A stretch of 64,000 nucleotides of DNA from Brevundimonas sp. LM2 (GTDB lineage Bacteria > Pseudomonadota > Alphaproteobacteria > Caulobacterales > Caulobacteraceae). The notes below the pieces were generated by a model that was not told the DNA's origin, searched no databases, and saw only the letters and a program-made list of their open reading frames with translations. The DNA is taken from positions 3,142,501-3,206,500 of the forward strand of contig NZ_CP019508.1 of assembly GCF_002002865.1 (NCBI RefSeq). The letters run 5' to 3'. How positions within the stretch are numbered: the stretch's first letter is position 1; each line of letters opens with the position of its first letter. The position numbers were made by a program, and so were the translations under genes. Shown here piece by piece: positions 52,111-63,228 of the stretch.

Positions 52111-54489
52111 TTGCGGGGCACTGAGCGCCGCATTCAGCATCCGGGCCGCCGTGCCGCGGACCGGCCAGACGGCCTGCCCACCTGGGCCAGGATCCTGTTG
52201 CTCGCGCTCGCCCTGGGTGTGGCCAGCTACGTCCTGATCTTTGCGCGCGAGAGCACCCGACCCGCCCGCGAGCTGGCCGCGCTGCGGCAGGAGGCCCTGG
52301 TCACGGCCGCTCAGCTGGCCGCCGCGCAGCTGGATGCATCGCTGAGCCGCGCTCAGCTCGGCCTCGATGTCGCTGCGGTCGGCCTTGCCGACGCGCCGGA
52401 ACGCCCCCTGGCGGCGATCGAAGCCGCGCGACGCATCGCGCCCGAGACGGCCTTCATGGTCAGCGCCCCCGGCGGCCGGACGCTCGCGGTCACCGGCGCG
52501 CGCCGGGCGGAATTCGATCAGACGACCACCGCCGTCTTCAGCCGGCGCACGACGACCGAGCGCACCCTGACCGCCTTGACGCGTCCCCCGGCCCAGGACG
52601 GCGTTCTGATCGTTCGCGCCGATGGCGGCATACTGGGTGAGACGACCACGCTGAACGCCCGCCTCGGCCTGGAGATCGGCGATCTGGTCGAGTCGCATTC
52701 GCCCGTCATCGGCCGGACGGCCGGCGGCCCGCTGTCGGCCGTGGGGGTCAGGGTGGGCGAGACGGGGCTGGTCGCCGTCGCCTGGCGCCAGAGCATCAGC
52801 GGTGCCGCCGCCGTCGTCAGCGATCTGTGGTTGTTCATCGCGCCCCTGGGGCTGGGCGTTCTGGTCGTGGGAATGGCCATTCTGCAGCGCTGGCAGGAGC
52901 GACGCGCGGCCAAGGTGTGGGCCGAAAGCGAGAACCGCTTCCGCGTCGCCGTCGAGGCCGCGCGCTGCGGCGTCTGGGAATGGGATCTGGACAGGGAAAC
53001 GGTCGAGATCTCGGACTATATGGCCGCCCTGGTCGGCCTGCCCGCAGGGGGCGGCGTCAGCAGCCAGGCGGTGATGGACCGGATCCATCCCCGCTATCGC
53101 AATCTGGTCGAACACGCCCTGCGTCAGGCCGCGACCTTCGGGGCGTTCGAGGTGACCTTCCCCGTCGCCAAGGAGGGTGGCGGCGTCCGCTGGATCGATG
53201 CCCGGGGCCAGGCCCGCGGCGCACGCGGCGAAGACGGCTTCGACCTGATCATGGGCGTGGCCATGGACATCACCGAGGCGCGGCGCGCCAAGGCCCAGGC
53301 CCAGGCCGCCGAGGGACGTTTGCGCGACGGCATCGAGAGCGTGTCCGACGCCTTCGTCCTGTTCGATCGGCAGGGTCGGCTGATCCTGTGGAACCAGGCG
53401 TTCAAGGACGCCTTCGGCTTCGCCGACGAGGCCGTGCGCAAGGGGGCCCAGAAGGACGAGCTGAACCGCATCGCCGCCCTGGCCATCAAGGCCGACCGGC
53501 CGTCGCCCGAAGGCCGGGCCGGCGCGCGCGAGGTCGAGCTGAACGACGGGCGGGTCCTGCAGCTGGCCGAGCGGTTCACCGGCGACGGCGGCACCGTCAT
53601 CACCGCGGCGGATGTGACCGCCATCCGCCGTCAGGAAGTGGAGCGCCAGCGGGCGGCCGAGTCCCTGGGCAAGACCGTGGCCGAGCTGGAGGCGAGCCAG
53701 GGCATGCTCAGCCAGCTGGCCCGTAAATACGAAATCGCCATGACCCGGGCCGAGGCCGCCAACCAGGCCAAGTCGGAGTTCCTGGCCAACATGTCCCACG
53801 AGCTTCGCACCCCGCTGAACGCCATCAACGGATTCTCCGAAATCATGGCCGGCGAGATGTTCGGTCCCTTGGGACACGAGAAATACAAGGGCTACGCCCA
53901 CGACATCCTGAAATCCGGTCAGCATCTGCTGAGCCTGATCAACGACATCCTGGACATGGCCAAGATCGAGGCCGGGAAGATGACCCTGCACTACGAACCG
54001 GTGTCCCTGACCGAGGTGTGCGAGGACGCCATTCGCCTGATGCGCGGCAAGGTGCAGGACTGCGGCCTGACCCTGACCTTGAAGGCCGGCGATGTGCCCC
54101 AGATCGAGGCGGACTACCGCGGCCTGAAGCAGGTGATGCTGAACCTGATCTCGAACGCGGTGAAGTTCACCCCGGAAGGCGGCGAGATCACCGTCTCCGT
54201 CACGCAGCGCGGGGAGACCCATATGCGGATTGCCGTCGCCGATACGGGCATCGGCATCGCCGAGGCCGACCTGGCCCGGCTGGCCCATCCCTTCGAACAG
54301 GTCGAGGGCCAGCACTCCAAGACCACCCAGGGCACCGGTCTGGGCCTGGCCCTGACCAAGTCGCTGATCGAACTGCACCAGGGCGAAATGCGGATGGAGA
54401 GCACGCCCGGGAAAGGCACCACCGTCAGCTTCGACCTCCCCATTCACCGCCCCGGCCTCGTCGAGATCCCGCAGGCGAAGGCGGCCTGA
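52111..54489 (+). CDS. pleC: membrane PAS sensor histidine kinase, PleC-like cell-cycle kinase
   Basis: Histidine kinase/phosphatase of 792 residues; in Caulobacter PleC dephosphorylates or phosphorylates DivK and PleD at the swarmer pole. The start is a TTG preceded by GGGAGAG. Domains in order: TM1 about 30-47, a periplasmic region to about 235, TM2 about 237-258, PAS1 (ENRFRVAVEAARCGVWEWD), PAS2 (VSDAFVLFDRQGRLILWNQAF), HisKA with phospho-accepting His563 in FLANMSHELRTPLNAINGFSEIM, and the HATPase boxes NLISNAVKFTPEGG, DTGIGI and GTGLGLALTKSL. The HisKA helix resembles the DivJ/PleC group. DivJ or another family member remains possible. Confidence 0.8.
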   Translation: MRGTERRIQHPGRRAADRPDGLPTWARILLLALALGVASYVLIFARESTRPARELAALRQEALVTAAQLAAAQLDASLSRAQLGLDVAAVGLADAPERPLAAIEAARRIAPETAFMVSAPGGRTLAVTGARRAEFDQTTTAVFSRRTTTERTLTALTRPPAQDGVLIVRADGGILGETTTLNARLGLEIGDLVESHSPVIGRTAGGPLSAVGVRVGETGLVAVAWRQSISGAAAVVSDLWLFIAPLGLGVLVVGMAILQRWQERRAAKVWAESENRFRVAVEAARCGVWEWDLDRETVEISDYMAALVGLPAGGGVSSQAVMDRIHPRYRNLVEHALRQAATFGAFEVTFPVAKEGGGVRWIDARGQARGARGEDGFDLIMGVAMDITEARRAKAQAQAAEGRLRDGIESVSDAFVLFDRQGRLILWNQAFKDAFGFADEAVRKGAQKDELNRIAALAIKADRPSPEGRAGAREVELNDGRVLQLAERFTGDGGTVITAADVTAIRRQEVERQRAAESLGKTVAELEASQGMLSQLARKYEIAMTRAEAANQAKSEFLANMSHELRTPLNAINGFSEIMAGEMFGPLGHEKYKGYAHDILKSGQHLLSLINDILDMAKIEAGKMTLHYEPVSLTEVCEDAIRLMRGKVQDCGLTLTLKAGDVPQIEADYRGLKQVMLNLISNAVKFTPEGGEITVSVTQRGETHMRIAVADTGIGIAEADLARLAHPFEQVEGQHSKTTQGTGLGLALTKSLIELHQGEMRMESTPGKGTTVSFDLPIHRPGLVEIPQAKAA

Positions 54490-54597
54490 GCCGCACGCAG
54501 CCGGTCGGCGCCAGCTCGAACTAGGCCACCGCCCGCTCGTCGGGCCGGAGGGTCAGCACCCGGACGCCCTCACGCCCAGCCTGGCGGGGCAAGCGCG

Positions 54598-55596
54598 CTA
54601 GAGCATCGCGTCCAGCTCGCCCTGGTAGCCGAACAGACCCTGGGCCCCGCCGGTGTGCAGGAAGACCACCCGTTCCCCCTCGAACCGCCCGGCCCGGGCC
54701 AGGGCGATCAGCCCCTTCATCGCCTTGGCGGTATAGACCGGGTCCAGCACGATCCCGTCGGTCCGCGCCGCCAGCATCAGGGCGTCCGCCACCCCCTGGT
54801 CGATCAGGCCGTAGCCGGCGCCGACATAGTCGCAGTCGGCCACGACCATGGCGTCCGTCACCCGGTCGGCGTGGCCCAGCAGCATCGCGGTTTCCCGGGC
54901 CAGTTTCATCACATTGGCCTCCTGCTTCTCCTTCGGCGCGCGGACGCCGATGCCCAGCACCGAAATGTCGGCTCCCAGGACGGCCAGCCCCGCCACCAGC
55001 CCGGCATGGGTCCCGGCGCTGCCCGTCGCCGTCACGATCCGGTCGATGGCCAGGTCCAGCTCATCGGCCTGGACCACGATCTCGCGGGCGCAGTCGACAT
55101 AGCCCAGGGCGCCGATGGCGTTCGACCCACCGCCCGGGATCACATAGGGCCGTCCGCCCCGCGCCCGCACCGCCTCCGCCGTCGCCTCCAGCTCGGCCGG
55201 CATGTCCGATCCTCCGGGCACGGATCGAATAATGGCCCCGAACAGCCGGTCCATCAGGACGTTGCCGTTGTGGACATAATCGGTCGCCTTCGACCCCGTC
55301 CGTTCCTCCAGGATGACCTCGCATTTCAGCCCCGTAGCTGCCGCCGCCGCCGCCGTCTGGCGCACGTGGTTGGACTGCACCGCCCCCTGGGTCACCAGGG
55401 TGTCGGCGTCCTGTTCGAAGGCGTCGCCCAACAGGAACTCCAGCTTGCGCGTCTTGTTGCCGCCGCCGGCCAAGCCGGTGCAGTCGTCGCGCTTGATCCA
55501 GAGGTCGATGCCCAGGGCCTCCGACAGGCGCGGCAAGGGCTCCAGCGGGGTCGGCAGGTGCGCCAGGCGCAGACGGGGAAAGCGGGCGAGATGCAT
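54598..55596 (-). CDS. D-cysteine desulfhydrase family pyridoxal-phosphate enzyme
   Basis: PLP enzyme of 332 residues in the ACC deaminase/D-cysteine desulfhydrase group. The N-terminus has PTPLEPLPRLSEALGIDLWIKRDDCTG; AGGGNKTRKLEFLL carries the Schiff-base Lys, followed by TQGAVQSNHVRQTAAAAAATG. The PLP-phosphate loop is ATGSAGTHAGLV, and FLHTGGAQGLFGY ends the protein. Likely activities are D-cysteine desulfhydrase (DcyD) or L-cysteate sulfo-lyase (CuyA); sequence alone does not separate them. The 109 nt between pleC and this convergent gene hold no feature I can support. Confidence 0.87.
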   Translation of the reverse strand: MHLARFPRLRLAHLPTPLEPLPRLSEALGIDLWIKRDDCTGLAGGGNKTRKLEFLLGDAFEQDADTLVTQGAVQSNHVRQTAAAAAATGLKCEVILEERTGSKATDYVHNGNVLMDRLFGAIIRSVPGGSDMPAELEATAEAVRARGGRPYVIPGGGSNAIGALGYVDCAREIVVQADELDLAIDRIVTATGSAGTHAGLVAGLAVLGADISVLGIGVRAPKEKQEANVMKLARETAMLLGHADRVTDAMVVADCDYVGAGYGLIDQGVADALMLAARTDGIVLDPVYTAKAMKGLIALARAGRFEGERVVFLHTGGAQGLFGYQGELDAML

Positions 55597-55683
55597 GGGT
55601 CGGCCTTTTGCGTTCCGCCCACTGCTACCATTGCCCCGGCACCGGCGCGAGCGCTCGTCCGTCGCCCGGCCTCCGGTCCCGGG

Positions 55684-56958
55684 CTAGTCGGCCTGGGTCT
55701 CGCAGGCCGTTTCCATCTGCGCGAAATGCTCGGTCTCCGCCGGGGCCGCCATGGCGGTCTCCGCCCGCGTCACGACGCGGGCCCCCGCTTCGAGGGTCCG
55801 ATGCACCGGACATTTTTCGGCGATGGCGAAGAGGCTGGCGCGCTGGGCGGCGTCCAGGGTCCCGTCCAGCGTCAGGGTCCGCTCGAACACGTCCGGCGGC
55901 GTCTGGCCCACCTGCCGGTCGTGCCGCACCTCGACCGCCGCCCGCTCCAGCGGCAAGCCCTTCTTCTCGGCATAGAGCCGCAGCGTCATCACCGTGCACG
56001 CCCCCAGTCCCGCCGCCACCAAAGCATAGGGCGTCGGCCCCGAGGCCATCCCGCCGACCGAGACCGGCTCGTCGGCCAGCAGCATCGCCCCGCCCGCCTC
56101 GACCCGGACCTGGAACCGGCCCGCCCCCGTTTCGGCCACCCGCACCACGCCGTCGGCGGGCGGCATGGCGGACTCGGCCTCGATCCCATCCAGGTAGCGG
56201 CTGGCCCAGGCGGCGATGACATTGGCGGCATAGGCCGCGTCGGCGGGCTTCGACAGCAGGTGATCGGCCCGGTCCAGCGACACGAAGCTCTTGGGGTGCC
56301 GGGCCGCGATGAAGATCGCGCTGGACTCCTCGATGCCGACGATCTGGTCGACCGGCGAATGCATCACCAGCAGCGCCCGTTTCAGATCCGCCAGCCTCGC
56401 CTTCTGATCCTGCATCCTGAGATCGTCGGCGAAGCCCGCCCCGACCGAGACCGGCCGCCCGCCGACGCTGGCGGTATGGGTCTCGCCATGGCCCAGCCCC
56501 TCGGCCTGGGGGCCCAGCAGGCGCAGCACGTGGGCGACGTCGAAGGGGGCGCCGATCGTCGCCACCGCCCGGACGCTGGGAATGTCGCCCGCCGCCGCGA
56601 TCGCGGCCGCCCCACCCAGGCTGTGGCCGACCAGCAGGCCGGGCGCGCAGCCGTGCGCCGTCATGTGCCGCGCCGCCGCCACCAGGTCGGCGACATCGAC
56701 GGAGAAGCCCTCCGGCATCGCCGCGAGCGTCTGTTCGCCGATGCCCGCGAAGTCGATCCGCAGCGTGCCCACCCCCTCGGCGGCCAGGGCCCGGCTGATC
56801 CGCGTGGCCGCCAGATTGTCCTTGCCGCAGGTGAAACAGTGGGCGAACAGCGCCCAGGCCCGCGCCTGTCCGTCCGGCCGATCCAGCCGGGCCCGCACCC
56901 GCCGCGCCGCCGCGCCCTCCGCGGCGGGACGGTCGAAGTCGAAGGGTTCGGTCTGCAT
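55684..56958 (-). CDS. bifunctional alpha/beta hydrolase - OsmC fusion protein
   Basis: A 424-residue two-domain protein. Residues 1-255 are an alpha/beta hydrolase (FAHCFTCGKDNLAATRISRAL, LLVGHSLGGAAAIAAA with the nucleophile Ser, VMHSPVDQIVG, and ADHLLSKPADA supplying His). Residues about 270-410 are an OsmC/YhfA-like domain, with the reactive Cys in GLGACTVMTLRLYAEKKGL and the second in AEKCPVHRTLE. OsmC domains reduce organic peroxides with thiols. The fusion occurs in other bacteria and the combined role is unresolved. Confidence 0.92.
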   Translation of the reverse strand: MQTEPFDFDRPAAEGAAARRVRARLDRPDGQARAWALFAHCFTCGKDNLAATRISRALAAEGVGTLRIDFAGIGEQTLAAMPEGFSVDVADLVAAARHMTAHGCAPGLLVGHSLGGAAAIAAAGDIPSVRAVATIGAPFDVAHVLRLLGPQAEGLGHGETHTASVGGRPVSVGAGFADDLRMQDQKARLADLKRALLVMHSPVDQIVGIEESSAIFIAARHPKSFVSLDRADHLLSKPADAAYAANVIAAWASRYLDGIEAESAMPPADGVVRVAETGAGRFQVRVEAGGAMLLADEPVSVGGMASGPTPYALVAAGLGACTVMTLRLYAEKKGLPLERAAVEVRHDRQVGQTPPDVFERTLTLDGTLDAAQRASLFAIAEKCPVHRTLEAGARVVTRAETAMAAPAETEHFAQMETACETQAD

Positions 56959-57074
56959 GGTTCGGTTCCTGCGGGGCGACGGACCACTCTAGCGCGTCCG
57001 CTCGCGCTTGGCGGCGACAAGGTTTGATCCCATCGCCGGCGGGAGCCAAGCTTGGCCGAAAGCGTTGCGGGGCC

Positions 57075-57899
57075 ATGGACACGACGATCGCCGCCCTCCT
57101 CACGCGTGAGCGACGCTTCGTCGTCGACCTGGCGCGGGCCTTCGGCGGGGCCCTGATCTTCGCCGTCCCGATGTTCATGACCCAGGAGATGTGGCGCTTC
57201 GGCGCCACGATGGAGCCGTGGCGGCTGATCGCCTTCGTCGCCCTGGGCCTGCCGCTGCTGTACGGCCTGGCCGACTACGCCGGCTTCGATCCCCGCCGCA
57301 GCACCACCAGCGACGTGCTGAACACCCTGACCGCCCTGGCCGTCGGCTTCGCCACGGCCGCCGGCCTGATGGCCCTGTTCAACATCATCCAGCCCGGCTC
57401 CGCCCCGCGGGACGCCGTGGGCCAGATCACGATCCAGGCCATTCCCGCCGCCATGGGGGCCCTGCTGGCCCGCAAGCAGCTGCTGCCGGACGACGGCCAG
57501 GAGGAGGAGGACTCGGCCTCCTGGCTGGGCGAGGTCTTCCTGATGGTGGCCGGCGCCCTGTTCCTGTCGCTGAACATCGCCCCGACGGAGGAGGTGATCC
57601 GCATCGCCCACACCCTGTCCGCCTGGCACGCCCTGGCCCTGGCGCTGGTCTCGCTGGTCCTGCTGCATGCCCTGGTGTTCTCGGTCGGCTTCGGCGGGCA
57701 GCAGCCGGCCGACCACCCGGTCAGCGCCTTCTTCCAGTTCACCGTGGTCGGCTATGCCCTGGCACTGCTGGTCAGCCTGTTCATGCTGTGGGCCATCGGC
57801 CGCACGGACGGACAGGCGCTGGGCGGCGTCGTCTCCATGACCGTGGTGCTGGGCTTCCCCGCCGCTCTGGGAGCCGCCGTCGCGCGGTTGGTGATCTGA
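57075..57899 (+). CDS. TIGR02587-type integral membrane protein (DUF2391)
   Basis: A 274-residue membrane protein with about seven hydrophobic segments. It has FGGALIFAVPMFMTQEMWRFG near the N-terminus, GLPLLYGLADYAGFD, and SLNIAPTEEVIRIAHTLSAWHALAL, matching my recollection of the TIGR02587 family. Function is unknown. The stop overlaps the next start by 1 nt (TGATG), and the next gene belongs to the partner family TIGR02588, so the two probably form one complex. Confidence 0.82.
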   Translation: MDTTIAALLTRERRFVVDLARAFGGALIFAVPMFMTQEMWRFGATMEPWRLIAFVALGLPLLYGLADYAGFDPRRSTTSDVLNTLTALAVGFATAAGLMALFNIIQPGSAPRDAVGQITIQAIPAAMGALLARKQLLPDDGQEEEDSASWLGEVFLMVAGALFLSLNIAPTEEVIRIAHTLSAWHALALALVSLVLLHALVFSVGFGGQQPADHPVSAFFQFTVVGYALALLVSLFMLWAIGRTDGQALGGVVSMTVVLGFPAALGAAVARLVI

Positions 57900-58291
57900 T
57901 GGCCGCAGCCGCCCTGAAACGCGCCAATCCCATCCTGGAATGGCTGGTCGCCCTGATCGGCCTGGTCGTGGTGATCGGCGCCCTCGGCGTGCTGGTGCAG
58001 GAGGCCCTGCTGCCCGCCACGCCGCCCGACCCGATCCTGCGCGTGCGCGACGTCAGCCGCGCCGCCGGCGGCTGGCGGGTCGAGGTCGAGGCGGAGAACC
58101 GCGGCCGCGCCACCGCCATGGCGCTGGAGGTCAACGCCACCCTGACCCCGCCCACGGGCCCGCCCGAGACCGCCGCCGCCACCGTCGACTATCTGGGCGG
58201 GGGCTCCACGGCCGACCTGACGCTGATGTTCAAGACCGATCCACGCCGGGGCGAACTGGAACTGACCGTCGGGGGCTGGTCCGAACCCTGA
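57899..58291 (+). CDS. TIGR02588-type single-anchor protein
   Basis: A 130-residue protein with one N-terminal membrane segment (ILEWLVALIGLVVVIGALGVLV) and a periplasmic beta-rich domain (WRVEVEAENRGRATAMALEV, TVDYLGGGSTADLTLMF). The ATG overlaps the stop of the preceding membrane gene by 1 nt. It is regularly paired with TIGR02587 proteins; function is unknown. It ends 18 nt before the thiC riboswitch. Confidence 0.8.
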   Translation: MAAAALKRANPILEWLVALIGLVVVIGALGVLVQEALLPATPPDPILRVRDVSRAAGGWRVEVEAENRGRATAMALEVNATLTPPTGPPETAAATVDYLGGGSTADLTLMFKTDPRRGELELTVGGWSEP

Positions 58292-58309
58292 TCGCGGTCT
58301 ATCGTGGTG

Positions 58310-60846
<2,537 letters not shown>

Positions 60847-60857
60847 CCCGCCGATCC

Positions 60858-60887
60858 AAAAAGGGGCGGAAGCACCGCTTCCGGCCC
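60858..60887 (-). terminator. intrinsic terminator for the small HTH gene
   Basis: Read on the minus strand, GGGCCGGAAGC-GGT-GCTTCCGCCCC forms an 11-bp stem with one mismatch and is followed by five T residues (60858-60862). It begins 7 nt beyond the stop of the HTH gene at 60894. On the plus strand it could also help end the transcript of the 99-residue gene. Confidence 0.85.
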
Positions 60888-60893
60888 TCCCTG

Positions 60894-61076
60894 CTAGAGC
60901 ATCGTCAACTGCGCTTGCGGCTGAATCACCACGCCACGCTTGCCGGTGTTGATCTCCGACACACGTCCTTGGTTGAGGCCGTAGTCCGCTGCGATGTGGT
61001 GTTGATATTCGCCCTGCCGGAGCCGGGCCTTGATGTCGGCGATATCCTGCGCCGTCAGCTGCTTAGCGGTGGCCAT
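60894..61076 (-). CDS. small helix-turn-helix protein
   Basis: A 60-residue protein, MATAKQLTAQDIADIKARLR, then QGEYQHHIAADYGLNQGRVSEINTGKRG. The pattern (G-x4-IA-x2-yG-x4-RVSxI-x2-G) is a minimal HTH like those found in phage- and island-borne small proteins. The ATG at 61076 has GGAG about 7 nt upstream. It has its own terminator. The target is unknown. Confidence 0.75.
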   Translation of the reverse strand: MATAKQLTAQDIADIKARLRQGEYQHHIAADYGLNQGRVSEINTGKRGVVIQPQAQLTML

Positions 61077-61106
61077 TGCCATCTCCACGAAAGTTCTAGC
61101 CGAATT

Positions 61107-61244
61107 GGCGACTTCGTGAGATGTCTCTCGCGAAGTCGCCGTCCAAGTGACTCACCATGGGCCGTCGCTATTTCTCTTGCCGGGGATCAGCGACGGCCCT
61201 TTACGTTACGGCTCCGGTCGCCGGTGAGCGCGAGCGCCGGAGCT
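61107..61244. other. hairpin-rich non-coding stretch in the post-thiC insert
   Basis: The 342-nt gap between the HTH gene (starts 61076) and the next plus-strand gene (starts 61419) holds three consecutive inverted repeats. They are GGCGACTTCG/CGAAGTCGCC (61107-61116, 61131-61140), GGGCCGTCGCT/AGCGACGGCCC (61159-61169, 61189-61199, then TTT) and GCTCCGG/CCGGAGC (61212-61218, 61238-61244). No convincing reading frame covers them. A small structured RNA or a regulatory/attachment region is possible. Confidence 0.5.
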
Positions 61245-61352
61245 AAAACTCTCCTCATCAAAACCTCCTTTTGGTCGAAGCGGAACCTTTGTCGTCGAGA
61301 ATCGGCGATCTCGCAAGCAAAAAGTTCTCGCTATCTGCGAACACAAGAACAC

Positions 61353-61381
61353 TTGACGATAGTGATTGTTCTCGGCATAAA
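61353..61381 (+). promoter_or_regulatory. candidate promoter of the conserved hypothetical gene at 61419
   Basis: TTGACG (61353-61358) is followed after 17 nt by CATAAA (61376-61381), close to the -35/-10 consensus. Transcription would begin near 61388, leaving a short leader with GGAGG at 61408-61412 before the GTG start. The AT-richer background raises the chance of a coincidental match. Confidence 0.5.
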
Positions 61382-61418
61382 CGCCGAACGGTTATCGTGT
61401 CAGCCTTGGAGGCTCCTT

Positions 61419-62213
61419 GTGGAAAAGCGCACTCGCTCGCCGAACTATCCGTCACTGAGTTTACCGGAAGCGCTCGATAAGGTTCGGCTGATCTATCAGA
61501 GCCAACATACCCACGGAGCGCCCCGTGAGATAGTCGTCAAAAGCATGGGCTACGCGGGCATCAACGGAGCGTCTGCAACCGCGATATCCGCGCTAAGCAA
61601 GTACGGGCTGCTAGAAGGTCGAGGCGACGATATCCGCGTCAGTGATCGAGCGATGCGTTTTCTGAATCCCTTGAACGATCAAGAACGACGAGAGGCCATC
61701 CAACAGGCCGCACGAGAACCTATTCTTTTTCATGAACTTAGTGAGAAATTTCCTGGCCCTCTGCCAAATGAAGATGTTCTTCGTAACTATCTCGTTCGAA
61801 ACGGTTTTGCGCCGGCTGCCGTACCGGGAGTTATACTCGCCTATCGAGACACTCTGGCGTACGCCGAACGGGAAGCGCGTCTCTCCCCGGCCGCTAACTC
61901 CGAGGCTGTTGAGGGCAATTTGTCGGACGCGGCCGTTGCGACGCCAAACATTCCAAGTAGTGGATCGCCCGCTGCGCCTATCCAGAACGATGAGGTCAAG
62001 CCTGTAGGGGAACGGTCTTTAGGTCGTCACGACTTCGATGACGGCTCGTTCGTACGGATTTCAGCAAGTACCAATCTGGAAACAGAAGAAGCGCTGGATT
62101 GGATTATCTTTCTCGTAGATGCAAAGCGGCGTGAACTCAAAATGCGAGAGGGACGCCGGGCCAAAGAAGCAGAGCAGTCGATGACTGATCGCGTTGCGGA
62201 ACTACTGAGCTAG
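61419..62213 (+). CDS. conserved hypothetical protein with winged-helix-like N-terminus
   Basis: A 264-residue soluble protein from a GTG with GGAGG 6 nt upstream; the frame remains open further upstream but without protein-like composition. The N-terminal 130 residues (SLPEALDKVRLIYQSQHTHG, MGYAGINGASATAISALSKY, then GLLEGRGDDIRVSDRAMRFL) look like a winged-helix domain. FPGPLPNEDVLRNYLVRNGF follows. A low-complexity Ser/Ala/Pro linker leads to a second part (SFVRISASTNLETEEALDWI) and a charged coiled C-terminus. I recall similar unnamed proteins but cannot name the family. It is AT-richer than its neighbours, suggesting transfer. Confidence 0.7.
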   Translation: MEKRTRSPNYPSLSLPEALDKVRLIYQSQHTHGAPREIVVKSMGYAGINGASATAISALSKYGLLEGRGDDIRVSDRAMRFLNPLNDQERREAIQQAAREPILFHELSEKFPGPLPNEDVLRNYLVRNGFAPAAVPGVILAYRDTLAYAEREARLSPAANSEAVEGNLSDAAVATPNIPSSGSPAAPIQNDEVKPVGERSLGRHDFDDGSFVRISASTNLETEEALDWIIFLVDAKRRELKMREGRRAKEAEQSMTDRVAELLS

Positions 62214-62244
62214 CAATTAAATGCACGCCTGAGGGATTCCTTAG

Positions 62245-63051
62245 CTAGCCCTGCCCCTCCTCAGGAAACTTCGTCTCCGCCTCCAGCAGCGCCGCCTCCT
62301 CCTCGGGCGTCAGCTCATCGTCCCCCGCCAGCAGCGCCTCGACATCGAAATAGGGGTTCAGGGCGATGTTCTTGATGTTGGCCGCCTCCAGCATCACGAA
62401 GGGGATCATCGACCGGTCGACGGCGACCCGCTCCAGCCCCTCGGGCTTCACCGTCAGCACGAACCGGTCGCAGTCCGACAGGGAGATCGTCTTGATCTCC
62501 CCGTCCGCGCCGATCTTCAGGTCGCGGACGATGCCCTCATAGCCCAGATAGCTGCCGTCGGAGCCCAGGTCCGAGACCACGAAGGCGCTGACCACCAGGG
62601 CGTCGGAGAAGGCCAGGTCCGCCGTCCAGCCATAGATCAAGGACCGCAGCCGGAACGACTTCTGCGCCCGCCACGCCGCCACCCAGCCGATGCCGAACCC
62701 GAGCGCGGTGACCACGGCCAGCGAGACCAGCAGGGCGGCGGCCGTCCCCTGCCCCGGCACGCTGGACGGACTGCGGAACCGCAGTAGCTCCAGATACAGG
62801 TTCGGCTCCCACGGCACCGACGCGCACGGCAGGACGCCGCACCACGCCGCCTGACCCGCCAGCAGGATCGCGGCGATCGCATGGGCGATCAGGGCCCCGA
62901 AAGTGATCGCGGCCAGGGCGAGAAAGGAGTTGGGTCGCGCGGGCGCCTGCCGGACCGGGCCTCTCAGGGCCCCGAAATAATAGCCGGCGAAGGCGGCGAA
63001 TCCGGGCGCGAGCAGCAGGATCGAAAGAACGAAGCCGAAGCTCGGCGTCAC
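62245..63051 (-). CDS. hypothetical membrane protein (DUF6338-like)
   Basis: A 268-residue protein with three hydrophobic segments in the first half (FVLSILLLAPGFAAFAGYYF; FLALAAITFGALIAHAIAAILL; AALLVSLAVVTALGFGIGWV). The cytoplasmic C-terminal half has GWTADLAFSDALVVSAFV and DGSYLGYEGIVRDLKIGADGEIKTI, and the C-terminus is very acidic. The order of membrane anchors plus a folded tail resembles DUF6338, but this is tentative. The start is a GTG that overlaps the stop of the 57-residue gene upstream (GTGA). Confidence 0.7.
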   Translation of the reverse strand: MTPSFGFVLSILLLAPGFAAFAGYYFGALRGPVRQAPARPNSFLALAAITFGALIAHAIAAILLAGQAAWCGVLPCASVPWEPNLYLELLRFRSPSSVPGQGTAAALLVSLAVVTALGFGIGWVAAWRAQKSFRLRSLIYGWTADLAFSDALVVSAFVVSDLGSDGSYLGYEGIVRDLKIGADGEIKTISLSDCDRFVLTVKPEGLERVAVDRSMIPFVMLEAANIKNIALNPYFDVEALLAGDDELTPEEEAALLEAETKFPEEGQG

Positions 63052-63221
63052 TTGGCCTTCAGCGCCGCGGCCTTCTCGTGCAGCCGGCCCAGATCACGCG
63101 GCATGACCAGAAAGACGCCATGCTTGCCGGGCTGGCTGGCCTCACGGACCTTCTCCCACGAGCCATAGGTCTTCAGAAGCCTGCGCCCCGTATCCACCGA
63201 CTGTTTCGTGTTCAGCGTCAT
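63048..63221 (-). CDS. 57-residue hypothetical protein
   Basis: A short basic protein, MTLNTKQSVDTGRRLLKTYG continuing SWEKVREASQPGKHGVFLV and ending EKAAALKAK. It is too short for many gene finders but is supported by its ATG, its protein-like composition and a 4-nt overlap with the following membrane protein gene. No family is recognised. It lies 7 nt downstream of the FrnE-like gene's stop and probably shares a transcript with both neighbours. Confidence 0.65.
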   Translation of the reverse strand: MTLNTKQSVDTGRRLLKTYGSWEKVREASQPGKHGVFLVMPRDLGRLHEKAAALKAK

Positions 63222-63228
63222 GGGGTCA

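Noticed and set aside
57191..57898. Upstream extension of the TIGR02588-type gene through the preceding membrane gene.
   Set aside because: It has Arg/Gly/Pro-rich shadow composition; the ATG at 57899 overlaps the previous stop and begins a normal membrane anchor.
60915..61418. Coding extension upstream of the winged-helix-like gene to 60915.
   Set aside because: The stretch overlaps the HTH gene on the other strand and the hairpin region and lacks protein character; the GTG at 61419 has an excellent ribosome-binding site.
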